A DNA stretch of 64,000 nt from Cellulomonas avistercoris. GTDB taxonomy: Bacteria > Actinomycetota > Actinomycetes > Actinomycetales > Cellulomonadaceae. The DNA is taken from positions 179,469-243,468 of the forward strand of contig NZ_JACSQV010000001.1 in the NCBI RefSeq assembly GCF_014836445.1, given 5' to 3'. Within the stretch, counting starts at the first letter, position 1, and every line of letters begins with the position of its first letter. Under the pieces are notes generated by a model. That model searched no databases. It saw only the letters and a program-made list of their open reading frames with translations, and was not told the DNA's origin. Of the stretch, positions 25,692 through 36,303 are shown piece after piece. A program made the translations under genes and the position numbers.

Positions 25692-26809
25692 GCGGCGAGG
25701 CCGTCGTCACGGTCGCGGGCGAGCAGCCCTACGACGTGGTCATCGGGCGCCACCTGCTCGGTCACCTGCCCGCGATGCTCGGCGACACCGTGCGCCGGGT
25801 GCTCGTCGTGCACCCGGCCGCCCTGGCCACGTCCGCCGAGACGGTCCGCGAGGACCTCGCGTCGCACGGCTACCAGGTCTACCTCGCGCAGGTGCCGGAC
25901 GCCGAGGAGCAGAAGACCGCCCAGGTCGCGGCCTTCTGCTGGGGCGTGCTCGGCCAGGCGGACTTCACGCGCTCCGACGCGGTCGTCGGGCTCGGCGGGG
26001 GAGCGACCACCGACCTCGCCGGATTCGTCGCCGCGACGTGGTTGCGCGGTGTGCGCGTCGTGCAGGTGCCCACCACCGTGCTCGGCATGGTCGACGCGGC
26101 CGTCGGCGGCAAGACCGGCATCAACACCGCCGAGGGCAAGAACCTCGTCGGCGCGTTCCACCCGCCCGCGGGTGTGCTGTGCGACCTCGCGTCGGTGGAG
26201 TCCATGTCCCCCTACGACTTCGTCGCCGGGCTCGCGGAGATCGTCAAGTGCGGCTTCATCGACGACCCGCGGATCCTCGAGCTCGTCGAGGAGAACACCG
26301 CGCTGCTGCAGGACCCCGTGGCCGCCGCGTCCTCACCCGTGCTGGCCGAGCTCGTCGAGCGGGCCGTGCGGACCAAGGCGCGTGTGGTCGGTGAGGACCT
26401 GCGCGAGGCCGGCCTGCGCGAGATCCTCAACTACGGCCACACGTTCGGCCACGCGGTGGAGCAGGTCGAGCGGTACCGGTGGCGCCACGGCGCCGCCGTG
26501 TCGGTCGGCATGGTGTTCGTCGCGGAGCTCGCCCGGCTGGCCGGACGGCTCGACGACGACGTCGTCGAGCGGCACCGCACCGTCCTGAGCTCCCTCGGCC
26601 TGCCGACGACGTACCGGGGCGACCGCTGGGAGCAGCTGCTCACGGCCATGCGCCGCGACAAGAAGACGCGCGGCGACCTGCTGCGCTTCGTCGTCCTCGA
26701 CGGTCTGGCGCGCCCGTCGCGCCTCGAGGGCCCGGACCCGACCCTCCTGGCGGCCGCCTACGCCGAGATCTCGGCGACCCCGGAGCGGTCGACAGGCATC
26801 CTGCTCTGA
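25688..26809 (+). CDS. aroB: 3-dehydroquinate synthase
   Basis: Makes 3-dehydroquinate from DAHP; NAD- and zinc-dependent, 373 residues. Visible motifs are [18 protein letters not shown] (NAD site), [18 protein letters not shown], and the zinc ligands in [10 protein letters not shown] with the upstream Glu. The ATG at 25688 overlaps the aroK stop. No aroQ or pepQ follows directly, although pepQ is commonly found between aroB and efp in related genomes. Confidence 0.96.
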   Translation: MSGEAVVTVAGEQPYDVVIGRHLLGHLPAMLGDTVRRVLVVHPAALATSAETVREDLASHGYQVYLAQVPDAEEQKTAQVAAFCWGVLGQADFTRSDAVVGLGGGATTDLAGFVAATWLRGVRVVQVPTTVLGMVDAAVGGKTGINTAEGKNLVGAFHPPAGVLCDLASVESMSPYDFVAGLAEIVKCGFIDDPRILELVEENTALLQDPVAAASSPVLAELVERAVRTKARVVGEDLREAGLREILNYGHTFGHAVEQVERYRWRHGAAVSVGMVFVAELARLAGRLDDDVVERHRTVLSSLGLPTTYRGDRWEQLLTAMRRDKKTRGDLLRFVVLDGLARPSRLEGPDPTLLAAAYAEISATPERSTGILL

Positions 26810-26821
26810 CGTGAGAGCAGG

Positions 26822-26848
26822 GGACCCGGGCCCGTGACGCCCGGATCC
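26822..26848 (+). terminator. probable terminator after aroB
   Basis: GGACCCGGGC / GCCCGGATCC, ten positions with one mismatch and a 7-base loop, followed by TT. It begins 12 bases after the aroB stop. Confidence 0.55.
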
Positions 26849-26962
26849 TTCGCTGTCACCCATGGGTGGTGAACCGTCCACAGGTGAAGGAGCGGGCGCG
26901 GCGGTCCACAGATCGCTCTCGTGGTCGGTCAGGTCGCTTCGGGGTGCAGCAGGTTCCCGTGC

Positions 26963-27871
26963 GTGGCTCCCACCGTCGACCGCACCTGGACCCCGCCCGC
27001 TGCAGCGGGGCGACGCGGCGTCTTCACACGTGCTGAGGCCGTCGCAGCGGGTCTCACCGAGGACCAGGTGCGCCACCGCATCGAGTCGGGGGCGTGGCGG
27101 CGCGTCTGCGGTGCCGGGCTCGCGCTCGCCTCGGCACCGCGCGACCCGTGGCTCGACGCGCACGCCGCCACCGTGACCTGGCCCGGTGCGACGCTCGCGC
27201 TCACCAGCGCGGCGCTGCTGCACGGCATGCCGGTGCCCGACGACGGCCGCGTGCACGTGGTCGTCACCGGACCCCGCGCGCGCCGCGGCCGACTGATCCC
27301 GCACCGGCACGTCCTGGCACCCGTGGACCGGGTCGTCCTGCGTGGGGTGCACGTCACCGGACGCGTCCGCACAGCGGTCGACTGCCTCGGGTCGCTGGCC
27401 CGTGCCGACGCCGCCCGCCTGCTCGCCTGGGTCGGGACCCGCGGCATCCTCGGTGCGGACGACCTCGACGGCTGGGTGGGTGCCCACCCCGGGCACCGGG
27501 GCAACGCGCAACGCACCTGGTGCGCCGACCGGCTGCGCAGCGGCGCCCTCAGCGTCGCGGAGGAACGGCTGCACGGCCTCCTGCACAGCGCGGGCGTGAC
27601 GGGCTGGGTGGCGAACGCGTCGCTCCTCGACGCCCTCGGCGTCCCCGCTGTCGTGGACGTGTGGTTCGCCGACGTCCGCCTGGTCGTCGAGATCGACGGC
27701 CGCGTCGCGCACGGGCCCGACCGGTTCCAGGACGACCGCACCCGCCAGAACCTGCTCGTGGGCGCCGGGTGCACGGTGCTGCGCTACACCTGGCACGACC
27801 TGACCCGCCGGGCCGGCCACGTGGTCGCCCAGATCGTCGAGACCCGTCGCCGGCTGCGCACGCATCGGTGA
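26963..27871 (+). CDS. AbiEi-antitoxin-like / DUF559 protein
   Basis: About 302 residues. The N-terminus (GVFTRAEAVAAGLTEDQVRHRIESGAWRRV) resembles the winged-helix domain of AbiEi-type antitoxins. The C-terminus (VVDVWFADVRLVVEIDGR ... DRTRQNLLVGAGCTVLRYTW) is the DUF559 part, related in pattern to very-short-patch-repair/restriction-type endonucleases. Such two-part proteins are frequent and usually solitary in actinobacteria. No AbiEii-type toxin gene is next to it. The start is uncertain: GTG at 26963 (chosen) or GTG at 26921; neither has a good ribosome binding site. Function is not established. Confidence 0.75.
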   Translation: MAPTVDRTWTPPAAAGRRGVFTRAEAVAAGLTEDQVRHRIESGAWRRVCGAGLALASAPRDPWLDAHAATVTWPGATLALTSAALLHGMPVPDDGRVHVVVTGPRARRGRLIPHRHVLAPVDRVVLRGVHVTGRVRTAVDCLGSLARADAARLLAWVGTRGILGADDLDGWVGAHPGHRGNAQRTWCADRLRSGALSVAEERLHGLLHSAGVTGWVANASLLDALGVPAVVDVWFADVRLVVEIDGRVAHGPDRFQDDRTRQNLLVGAGCTVLRYTWHDLTRRAGHVVAQIVETRRRLRTHR

Positions 27872-27872
27872 G

Positions 27873-27917
27873 GGTGAGGGTTCCGGGAAGGATCTGCCCG
27901 GAATTCTCTCCCTCACC
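27873..27917 (+). terminator. two-part hairpin after the DUF559 gene
   Basis: GGTGAGGG pairs with CCCTCACC, and inside it TTCCGGG pairs with CCCGGAA around a 9-base loop. A 6-base bulge lies on the 3' side. It starts two bases after the stop codon. Confidence 0.6.
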
Positions 27918-27937
27918 GTCAGGGTCGAGCCGGGAGG

Positions 27938-27983
27938 ACAAGTGTGGGGACTTGTTCGGGGTGGTACAAGGTGAGAGACTTGT
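27938..27983 (+). promoter_or_regulatory. paired dyad operators before the satD-like gene
   Basis: Two 18-bp dyads of equal design: ACAAGT-N6-ACTTGT at 27938-27955 and ACAAGG-N6-ACTTGT at 27966-27983. Their centres are 28 bases apart, and the second ends three bases before the start codon. TACAAG inside the second could double as a -10 box. A repressor, perhaps the product of the next gene, is the obvious candidate to bind here. Confidence 0.6.
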
Positions 27984-27986
27984 CGC

Positions 27987-28577
27987 GTGTTCGTCATGAC
28001 GATCGACCAGCGCGGGAGCCGCCGCGGGACCGACCGGGTGCCCGAGCTGCTCGCCGCGCTCGCGGACGTGCCGGTCGTCCGCGGGTTCGAGCGCACGGTC
28101 GGTGACGAGGTCCAGGGCGTGCTCGACGACGCCGACGTCGTCGTCGACACCGCGCTGCTCGCGCTGCGCGACGGCGGGTGGAGCGTGGGGGTCGGTGCCG
28201 GTCCCGTCGACGAGCCGCTGCCGCGCTCGCCGCGCGAGGGCTCCGGAGCGGCCTTCCTGCTCGCGCGCGACGCCGTGGAGGCGGCCAAGAACCGGCAGCG
28301 TCCCGTCCCGCTCGCCGTCCGGGGCGTCGACGAGACCGCAGCCGCCGACGCCGACGCGGTCCTGGTGCTGCTCGGGGCGCTGGCGGCGCGGCGCACGGCC
28401 GCCGGCTGGGCCGCGGTGGACGCCGTCCGCGCGGCCGACGCGGGTCAGGACGTCGTGGCCCACGCGCTCGGCGTGTCGCAGCAGGCCGTGAGCCAGCGCC
28501 TGCGGACCGCGATGTGGGCCGAGGAGCTCGCCGCACGGCCCGCTGCGGCGCGTCTGTTGACGCGCGCGGCCGACTGA
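27987..28577 (+). CDS. SatD-like DNA-binding protein
   Basis: 196 residues. The N-terminus TIDQRGSRRGTDRVPELL matches the start of SatD-family proteins, which typically read like 'IGDIIGSR...DR'. Near the C-terminus, QDVVAHALGVSQQAVSQRLR is a convincing helix-turn-helix. The GTG at 27987 keeps the family N-terminus; an ATG at 27996 is possible. There is no clear ribosome binding site. It is followed by a small membrane protein 16 bases downstream, a pairing I believe recurs in actinobacteria. SatD was named in Streptococcus for a protein-export/acid-tolerance locus; its molecular role is unclear. Two dyads upstream suggest autoregulation. Confidence 0.75.
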   Translation: MFVMTIDQRGSRRGTDRVPELLAALADVPVVRGFERTVGDEVQGVLDDADVVVDTALLALRDGGWSVGVGAGPVDEPLPRSPREGSGAAFLLARDAVEAAKNRQRPVPLAVRGVDETAAADADAVLVLLGALAARRTAAGWAAVDAVRAADAGQDVVAHALGVSQQAVSQRLRTAMWAEELAARPAAARLLTRAAD

Positions 28578-28593
28578 CGCCAGGGTCGGGCCC

Positions 28594-29022
28594 GTGCACC
28601 CTGCCCTCGTGGCCGGCATCTGGGCCGGCGCCCTGCTCCTCTCGTCCGCGGGGGGCTGGCTCGTCACCCGCCTCGTCCTGCGCCTGGCGTCCCGCTCGCG
28701 CGACGCCGGCCGCCGCCGCGGCCACGGCCCGGTGCTCCTCGAGCGCCTGAGCCTCAGCGACGGGCCCGAGGGGGAGGGCGCCCAGATCGTGCTGCGCGGC
28801 GGCACCTGGATCGGGGTCCTCGAGCGGCTCGCCGTCACGGGGAGCCTGCTGGTGGGCGTGCCCGAGGGCGTGGCGGTCGTCGTGGCCGTCAAGGGCCTCG
28901 GTCGCTACCCCGAGCTCCGCGAGAACCCGGGGGCCTCCGAGCGCTTCGTCATCGGCACGCTGGCCTCGCTGCTCTGGTCGGCCGTCATCGGCCTGGCGGC
29001 CGCGCGCGTGCTGCTGACCTGA
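28594..29022 (+). CDS. small membrane protein paired with the satD-like gene
   Basis: 142 residues with about three hydrophobic segments: near the N-terminus (LVAGIWAGALLLSSAGGWLV), in the middle (RLAVTGSLLVGVPEGVAVVV) and at the C-terminus (TLASLLWSAVIGLAAARVLL). Between the last two is a conserved-looking hydrophilic stretch, KGLGRYPELRENPGASERF. No enzymatic motif is seen. The GTG at 28594 is 16 bases after the upstream stop, so the two genes form an operon. Function unknown. Confidence 0.7.
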   Translation: MHPALVAGIWAGALLLSSAGGWLVTRLVLRLASRSRDAGRRRGHGPVLLERLSLSDGPEGEGAQIVLRGGTWIGVLERLAVTGSLLVGVPEGVAVVVAVKGLGRYPELRENPGASERFVIGTLASLLWSAVIGLAAARVLLT

Positions 29023-29039
29023 CACGACCGCGCGGGCGC

Positions 29040-29228
29040 TAGGATGGTCGACGGCCTGCGGCCGGTCCGTGCACCTCGTGCACCGGCCCGGCCGGGCACA
29101 GAGAGTCGGACGCGGTGGGCACCAGGTGCCCGCCCGACGGCTCCGTGGCCGGCAGCCGTCCCGTGGGGCGCCTGTGCTCCGGACGCGCCGTACGGCGCGC
29201 ACCACCACCGACCGGGAGATCGACGCTC
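29040..29228 (+). promoter_or_regulatory. promoter and long structured leader of efp
   Basis: TAGGAT at 29040-29045 looks like a -10 box and would leave an untranslated leader of roughly 175 bases. The leader contains several self-complementary stretches: GTGCAC-CTC-GTGCAC (29069-29083), GGGCACC-A-GGTGCCC (29117-29131) and a 14-base palindrome (29185-29198). No known riboswitch pattern is recognised. Confidence 0.4.
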
Positions 29229-29792
29229 GTGGCGACCACCAACGACCTGAAGAACGGCATCGTGCTGCGCATCGACGGCCAGCTGTGGACCGTCATCGAG
29301 TTCCAGCACGTCAAGCCCGGCAAGGGCGGTGCCTTCGTCCGCACCAAGCTCAAGAACGTGCTGTCCGGCAAGACCGTCGACCGCACGTTCAACGCCGGCG
29401 TGAAGGTCGAGACCGCCAGCGTCGACAAGCGCGACATGCAGTACCTGTACAAGGACGGCGACGACTTCGTGTTCATGGACACGGACACGTTCGACCAGCT
29501 CAACGTGCCGGCCGCCACGGTCGGGGACGCCGCGAACTTCATGCTGGAGTCGCAGACGGCGCTCGTCGCGACCAACGAGGGCGTCCCGCTGTACGTCGAG
29601 CTGCCGCCGTCGGTGGTGCTCGAGGTCACCTACACCGAGCCGGGCCTGCAGGGCGACCGCTCGTCGGCCGGCACCAAGCCCGCCACGCTCGAGACCGGGT
29701 ACGAGATCCAGGTCCCGCTGTTCCTCGAGGCCAACACCCGGGTCAAGGTCGACACCCGCGACGGGTCGTACCTCGGCCGCGTGAACGACTGA
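29229..29792 (+). CDS. efp: elongation factor P
   Basis: Translation factor that rescues ribosomes stalled at polyproline; 187 residues, the usual length. KOW-like N-terminal domain with the loop [15 protein letters not shown]; the loop Lys is the position modified in some bacteria. Two OB domains follow, ending with the signature around [20 protein letters not shown]. The GTG at 29229 has GGGAG about ten bases upstream. nusB begins one base after its stop. Many proteins in this window have Pro runs (PilT, TatA, PilO), consistent with a need for EF-P. Confidence 0.95.
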   Translation: MATTNDLKNGIVLRIDGQLWTVIEFQHVKPGKGGAFVRTKLKNVLSGKTVDRTFNAGVKVETASVDKRDMQYLYKDGDDFVFMDTDTFDQLNVPAATVGDAANFMLESQTALVATNEGVPLYVELPPSVVLEVTYTEPGLQGDRSSAGTKPATLETGYEIQVPLFLEANTRVKVDTRDGSYLGRVND

Positions 29793-29793
29793 C

Positions 29794-30210
29794 ATGGGCG
29801 CCCGGACGAAGGCACGCAAGCGCGCGCTCGACGTGCTGTTCGAGGCCGAGCAGCGTGGCGTCGACGTCGCCGAGCTCCTCGCGCAGCGCGTCGTGGAGCC
29901 GGGCACCGAGGCGTCGCTGCCCCAGTACGCGGTCGAGATCGTCGAGGGCGTGCTCGAGCACTCCGAGCGCATCGACGAGCTGCTGGCGACGCACGCGCAC
30001 GGCTGGACGGTGGCGCGCATGCCCGCGGTCGACCGCGCGCTGCTGCGCCTGGGTGCCTGGGAGATCCTCTGGAACGACGACGTGCCGGACGCCGTGGCGG
30101 TCGACGAGGCGGTGTCGCTGGCCCGTGAGCTGTCGACCGACGACTCGCCGGCGTTCGTCAACGGCCTGCTCGGTCGCCTCGTCGTCCTGAAGCCGACGCT
30201 GCTGGCCTGA
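29794..30210 (+). CDS. nusB: transcription antitermination factor NusB
   Basis: RNA-binding factor for rRNA antitermination, 138 residues, all-helical. It starts MGARTKARKRALDVLFEAEQRG, the typical NusB arginine-rich N-terminus, and ends with the conserved block around DDSPAFVNGLLGRL. The ATG at 29794 lies one base after the efp stop. Confidence 0.94.
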   Translation: MGARTKARKRALDVLFEAEQRGVDVAELLAQRVVEPGTEASLPQYAVEIVEGVLEHSERIDELLATHAHGWTVARMPAVDRALLRLGAWEILWNDDVPDAVAVDEAVSLARELSTDDSPAFVNGLLGRLVVLKPTLLA

Positions 30211-30230
30211 CCGGCCGCACGAGCACCACC

Positions 30231-30266
30231 CGACGCCCGGGCACCCTCACAGGTGCTCGGGCGTCG
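30231..30266. terminator. bidirectional terminator between nusB and the GGDEF-EAL gene
   Basis: CGACGCCCGGGCACC / GGTGCTCGGGCGTCG, 15 pairs with one G-U and a 6-base loop. It lies between convergent genes and overlaps the last codons of the minus-strand gene. Confidence 0.75.
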
Positions 30267-32583
30267 TGTCGTCCAGGGCGCCCTGCAGGACGCGCAGCGG
30301 TCGCGCCCCGAGCTGCGGGCGTCGGCGCGGCAGGCGAGCCCCGGCCGGACGCAGGTCCTCGACCGCTGCGAGCCCACCGGGCAGCCGCGGCTGCGGCCGT
30401 GCTCCCCGGACGGGCAGGCCCGGTGCGGGCCGGCCCACGAAGTTGCCCTGGGCCTGCGGGACGCCGAGCTCGACCAGCATCTGCAGGTCGCCGGCCGACT
30501 CGACACCCTCGGCCACGACGTCCAGGCCGTGGTGCTCCGCCAGCGCCACGATCGCCCGGACCGGTCCCGCGCCGCGCGGCGTGCGGACCTCCCGGACGAA
30601 CGACCGGTCGATCTTCAGGACGTCGACGGGCAGGCGCGCCAGCCGAGCCAGCGAGCTGAACCCGGTCCCGAAGTCGTCGAGCGCGATCCGCGCCCCGCGG
30701 GCGCGCAGCTCGGACAGCACGGGCACCGCGGCGGCCGTGCGCAGCATCGTGGTCTCGGTGATCTCGATGGTCAGGTGCTCCCACGGACCCCCGGACCACG
30801 CGGCGTCGATGCGCTCGAGGACGTCCGGCTCGTGCAGCTCGCGCGCCGAGAGGTTCACGGCCACCGGCATGTGGTGGCGGTCGAGGGCACGCCGTGCCTG
30901 GCGGATCATCGACCTGCCGATGGGCACGATGAGGCCGCTCTGCTCGGCGAGCGTCAGCCAGTGCTCGGGCAGGATGAAGCTGTCGCCCTCGCGCCAGCGC
31001 GCGAGCGCCTCGAGGCCGACCACCTCGAGCGTGCGCGTGTCGACGATCGGCTGGAAGTAGGCCGTGATGCGGTCCTCCTCGACCGCACGCTCGAGCGCGG
31101 CGCGCAACCGGCGCGCGTCCTCGGCGCGCGCCCGCAGCGCCGGGTCGAAGACGCGGTGCCCGGACTGGGTCCGCTTCGCCTCGAGCATGGCGGCATCCGC
31201 GTGCCGCAGCAGCGCGTCGGGGTCCACGATGTCGGTCGGGTTCCACGTCGCCACGCCGCAGGTCAGGCGCGGGCCGGCCACGGTGCCGACGCGCGCGCCG
31301 AAGCCGCTGCGGATGCGGCGTGCGAGGTCGGCGAGCTCCTCGTCGCCGGGTGCGCGGCACACGACGACGGCGAACTCGTCGCCCGCGAGCCGGGCCACGT
31401 AGGTGTCGTCGTCGACCCAGCCGCGCAGGAAGCCCGCCGTGCGTCGCAGCAGGTCGTCACCCGCGGCGTGCCCCTCGCGGTCGTTGACGTCCTTGAAGCC
31501 GTCGATGTCGCAGTAGACGACCGAGACGCGCGTGCGCTCGACCGCGGCCCGCTCGAGCACCTCGAGGAGGTGGGTGTCGACCGCGCGGCGGTTCGGCAGA
31601 CCGGTGAGGGTGTCCGTCACCGCGGCCCGCGACAGCCGGTCGGTGAGCGTGTACCGCTCGGCCGCGGTCGAGACCACGAGCCCGAGGTCGATGAGGAAGG
31701 TCCGCTCGTGGGCCGCGAGCCGGTCCGGGTCGGCGGGGAACAGGTCGGCGACGTAGCGGTCGCGCTGCAGGGGGCGCAGCGACCCCTCGATGCTGGGGTC
31801 GGCGAGGACCTCGCGCGCGGCGTCCCGCGCCTGCAGGAGCAGCGCGTCCGCGTCGCGGTGGAACCAGGCGCTGTTGGTCACGGCCGCCAGGGCGTCGCGC
31901 ATGAGCTCGCGGCGGTGCGCGGTGAGCTGCGCGCGGCGCAGGCGCACGGAGGCCAGCCACTCGAGCCCGACGGCGAGCGGCAGCGGCCACAGGCTCGCGA
32001 GCAGGGCGCCCACGGGCCGGCCCGCCAGCAGGATCCCCGCGGTGAGCGCGACGAGGGACACCCCCGCGGCACACACCAGCAGCACGCCGAGCCGGTTGAG
32101 CCGCACGCTGCCGAGGGCAGCCACGACGTACCCGACGACCACGCCCAGGACCACGAAGAGCAGCGCGACCGCGACGGGCCGCCCCGTCGGCGCGCCCGGG
32201 TCGTCGACGGGGCCGAACGTGAGGAACCACAGGGCGGTGCGCAGGACGAGGACGACGACGGCCGTCGTGACCCACGGGCGCAGCCGCGGGCCACCGCCGC
32301 CGAACGCGCGCGTCGCGGGCAGGCACAGCAGTGCCACGACGCCCACGAGCTGACCGTGCAGGAACGACAGCGCCTCACGGCCCTCGGCGCCGGTGACGAC
32401 ACCGTGCAGGCCGGCGACGAGCACGAGCCCCGCCATCGCCACGGACAGGGCGAGGGACCACGTCGACCCCTCGGAGCGCAGCGCGCCGCGCCACCAGACC
32501 CACTGCAGCACGCAGAAGCCACCGACCAGACCGGCAGCGAGGAACTGCAGGACGGTGGTCCACAGGGGGACGTCGCCGAGCAT
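30247..32583 (-). CDS. membrane GGDEF-EAL cyclic-di-GMP enzyme
   Basis: About 778 residues. The N-terminal ~190 residues contain five or six membrane helices, then a linker, a GGDEF domain and an EAL domain. The GGDEF active site reads RLAGDEFAVVV (AGDEF, compatible with cyclase activity) after TDTLTGLPNRRAVD. The EAL domain keeps GLEALARW, VNLSAREL, EITETTML, DDFGTGFSSL, DVLKIDRSFV and VVAEGVES, so phosphodiesterase activity is likely too. The last ~45 residues are Arg/Pro-rich. I start it at the ATG ending at 32583; the frame opens much farther, and 32616 is the main alternative. It is divergent from pyrR and faces the pilus locus's possible c-di-GMP sensor PilB only functionally, not physically. 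Confidence 0.88.
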   Translation of the reverse strand: MLGDVPLWTTVLQFLAAGLVGGFCVLQWVWWRGALRSEGSTWSLALSVAMAGLVLVAGLHGVVTGAEGREALSFLHGQLVGVVALLCLPATRAFGGGGPRLRPWVTTAVVVLVLRTALWFLTFGPVDDPGAPTGRPVAVALLFVVLGVVVGYVVAALGSVRLNRLGVLLVCAAGVSLVALTAGILLAGRPVGALLASLWPLPLAVGLEWLASVRLRRAQLTAHRRELMRDALAAVTNSAWFHRDADALLLQARDAAREVLADPSIEGSLRPLQRDRYVADLFPADPDRLAAHERTFLIDLGLVVSTAAERYTLTDRLSRAAVTDTLTGLPNRRAVDTHLLEVLERAAVERTRVSVVYCDIDGFKDVNDREGHAAGDDLLRRTAGFLRGWVDDDTYVARLAGDEFAVVVCRAPGDEELADLARRIRSGFGARVGTVAGPRLTCGVATWNPTDIVDPDALLRHADAAMLEAKRTQSGHRVFDPALRARAEDARRLRAALERAVEEDRITAYFQPIVDTRTLEVVGLEALARWREGDSFILPEHWLTLAEQSGLIVPIGRSMIRQARRALDRHHMPVAVNLSARELHEPDVLERIDAAWSGGPWEHLTIEITETTMLRTAAAVPVLSELRARGARIALDDFGTGFSSLARLARLPVDVLKIDRSFVREVRTPRGAGPVRAIVALAEHHGLDVVAEGVESAGDLQMLVELGVPQAQGNFVGRPAPGLPVRGARPQPRLPGGLAAVEDLRPAGARLPRRRPQLGARPLRVLQGALDDTTPEHL

Positions 32584-32592
32584 GTGGGGTAC

Positions 32593-32619
32593 ATCGGCGC
32601 ACGTCGGGCCCGGCATGAA
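32593..32619 (-). promoter_or_regulatory. candidate sigma-28-type promoter of the GGDEF-EAL gene
   Basis: Read on the minus strand: TTCATG, 15 bases, then GCCGATGT, ending about nine bases before the ATG. The spacing equals that of the pilus promoters, but the first block matches only partly. Treat as tentative. Confidence 0.3.
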
Positions 32620-32714
32620 CGGCAACCGGGTGACGCCCACCCGCCCGTCCGGCCGCACCCCGGGCGTGCCGCGCGTCACGTCGCGCCGTGCGGGGGCGAT
32701 GCCACGGGCGACGG

Positions 32715-34426
<1,712 letters not shown>

Positions 34427-34430
<4 letters not shown>

Positions 34431-35755
34431 CGACGTATCTGCTGACCGGGGCCCGGCCGCTGGGCGGGGACCCGACCGACATGCTGATCGCCGACGGCGT
34501 GGTGGCCGCGATGGGCGCGGACGCGCGACGGGGCGGCGCGGACGCGCGGACGGGTGGCGCGGACGTCGTCGTCGACGCCGCCGGCCTCGTCCTGCTCCCC
34601 GGGCTGGTCGACCTCCACACGCACCTGCGCGAGCCGGGCCGCGAGGACGCCGAGACCGTCGAGTCCGGGACCCGCGCGGCCGCGCTCGGCGGGTTCACGG
34701 CCGTGCACGCGATGGCGAACACGACGCCCACGCAGGACACCGCGGGCGTCGTCGAGCAGGTCTGGCGCCTGGGTCGCGACGCGGGCTGGTGCGACGTGCA
34801 CCCGGTCGGCGCGGTGACCGTGGGGCTGGCGGGGGAGCGCCTCGCGGAGCTGTCGGCGATGGCGCGGTCCGCCGCGGCGGTGCGCGTCTTCTCGGACGAC
34901 GGCAAGTGCGTGCACGACCCCGTCGTGATGCGCCGCGCGCTGGAGTACGTCAAGGCGTTCGACGGGGTCGTCGCGCAGCACGCCCAGGAGCCGCGGCTCA
35001 CGGAGGGCGCGCAGATGCACGAGGGCGTGATCTCCGCCGAGCTGGGCCTGACGGGCTGGCCCGCCGTGGCGGAGGAGGCGATCGTCGCGCGCGACGTCCT
35101 GCTCGCGGAGCACGTCGGGTCCCGCCTGCACGTGCTGCACCTGTCCACCGCGGGCTCGGTCGAGATCGTGCGGTGGGCCAAGGCGCGGGGCATCGACGTG
35201 ACGGCCGAGGTGACGCCGCACCACCTCATGCTCACCGACGACCTCGTGCGCGGCTACGACCCGCGCTTCAAGGTGAACCCGCCGCTGCGCACGGCCGCCG
35301 ACGTCGAGGCGGTCCGCGAGGGGCTGGCCGACGGCACGATCGACACCGTGGGCACCGACCACGCACCGCACGCGCGGGAGGACAAGGACTGCGAGTGGGG
35401 CGCGGCCGCCTTCGGCATGACGGGCCTGGAGACGGCGCTGTCCGTCGTGCAGGCGACCATGGTCGACACCGGCCGGCTGACCTGGGCGGACGTCGCACGG
35501 GTCATGTCGACCGCGCCCGCACGCATCGGGCGCGTGGCCGGCCACGGCCGGCCGGTCGCGGTCGGCGAGCCCGCCAACCTCACGCTCGTCGACCCGGCCG
35601 CGCGTCGCGTCGTCGTCCCGGAGGAGCAGGCGACCGCCAGCGTCAACTCCCCGTTCGCAGGCCGCGAGCTGCCCGGCCGCGTGGTCGCCACGTTCCTGCG
35701 CGGGCGCGCGACCGTGCTCGACGGCGCACCCGTCGAGCGGGGGGTGCACGTCTGA
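34427..35755 (+). CDS. pyrC: dihydroorotase
   Basis: Zinc amidohydrolase, 442 residues, that closes carbamoyl aspartate to dihydroorotate. Metal ligands are seen in [11 protein letters not shown], in the His residues of VLHLSTAGS and EVTPHHLML, and in the Asp of TDHAPH. An Arg/Ala/Gly-rich insertion (about residues 32-46) contains an imperfect GGADAR repeat. The GTG at 34427 overlaps the pyrB stop. Confidence 0.96.
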
Positions 35756-36303
35756 TGCCCGTCTGGCTCTCCGTCACGGTCCTGGCCGCGCTCGCGCTGC
35801 TGGGCCTGTGGGGCATGTGGCACGGCTGGCAGGCGCGCGGACGGCGGACCTCGGCCCTCGTGCCGAGCCTGCCCGACGTGCCCGGCACGCTCGGCGCCCC
35901 GCTCACGGACGACGTCGAGGCGGTCTACGTCTCCTCGACGCGCTCGGGCGACTGGCTCGACCGCGTCGTGGCCCACGACCTGGGCGTGCGCAGCCCGGCA
36001 CGCGTGCGGGTCCACGCGGACGGCGTGCTCGTCGCCCGCACGGGCGCGCGCGACGTCTGGGTCCCCGCCGGTGCGCTGCGCGCCGTCGGCACGACGAGCG
36101 GGCAGGCCGGCAAGTTCGTCGGCCGCGACGAGCTCGTCGTCCTCACCTGGGTGCCCGACGCCACGACGGGCACCGCCATCGACACCGCGCTGCAGGTGCG
36201 CCACGACGACGCACGCCCCGCGCTGCTCGCCGCCGCGCGCACCCTGGCAGCGCCCACCGACACCGACACGGCGCCGCCCGCGGCGCAGGAGGAGCAGGCA
36301 TGA
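35755..36303 (+). CDS. membrane-anchored PH-like protein of the pyr operon
   Basis: 182 residues. One N-terminal membrane helix ([20 protein letters not shown]) is followed by a beta-rich soluble domain with [19 protein letters not shown] and [20 protein letters not shown] similar gene of unknown function lies between pyrC and carA in mycobacteria and other actinobacteria, so it is a conserved operon member. Its start shares the last base of the pyrC stop (TGATG), and its stop overlaps carA by 4 bases. Function unknown. Confidence 0.8.
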   Translation: MPVWLSVTVLAALALLGLWGMWHGWQARGRRTSALVPSLPDVPGTLGAPLTDDVEAVYVSSTRSGDWLDRVVAHDLGVRSPARVRVHADGVLVARTGARDVWVPAGALRAVGTTSGQAGKFVGRDELVVLTWVPDATTGTAIDTALQVRHDDARPALLAAARTLAAPTDTDTAPPAAQEEQA

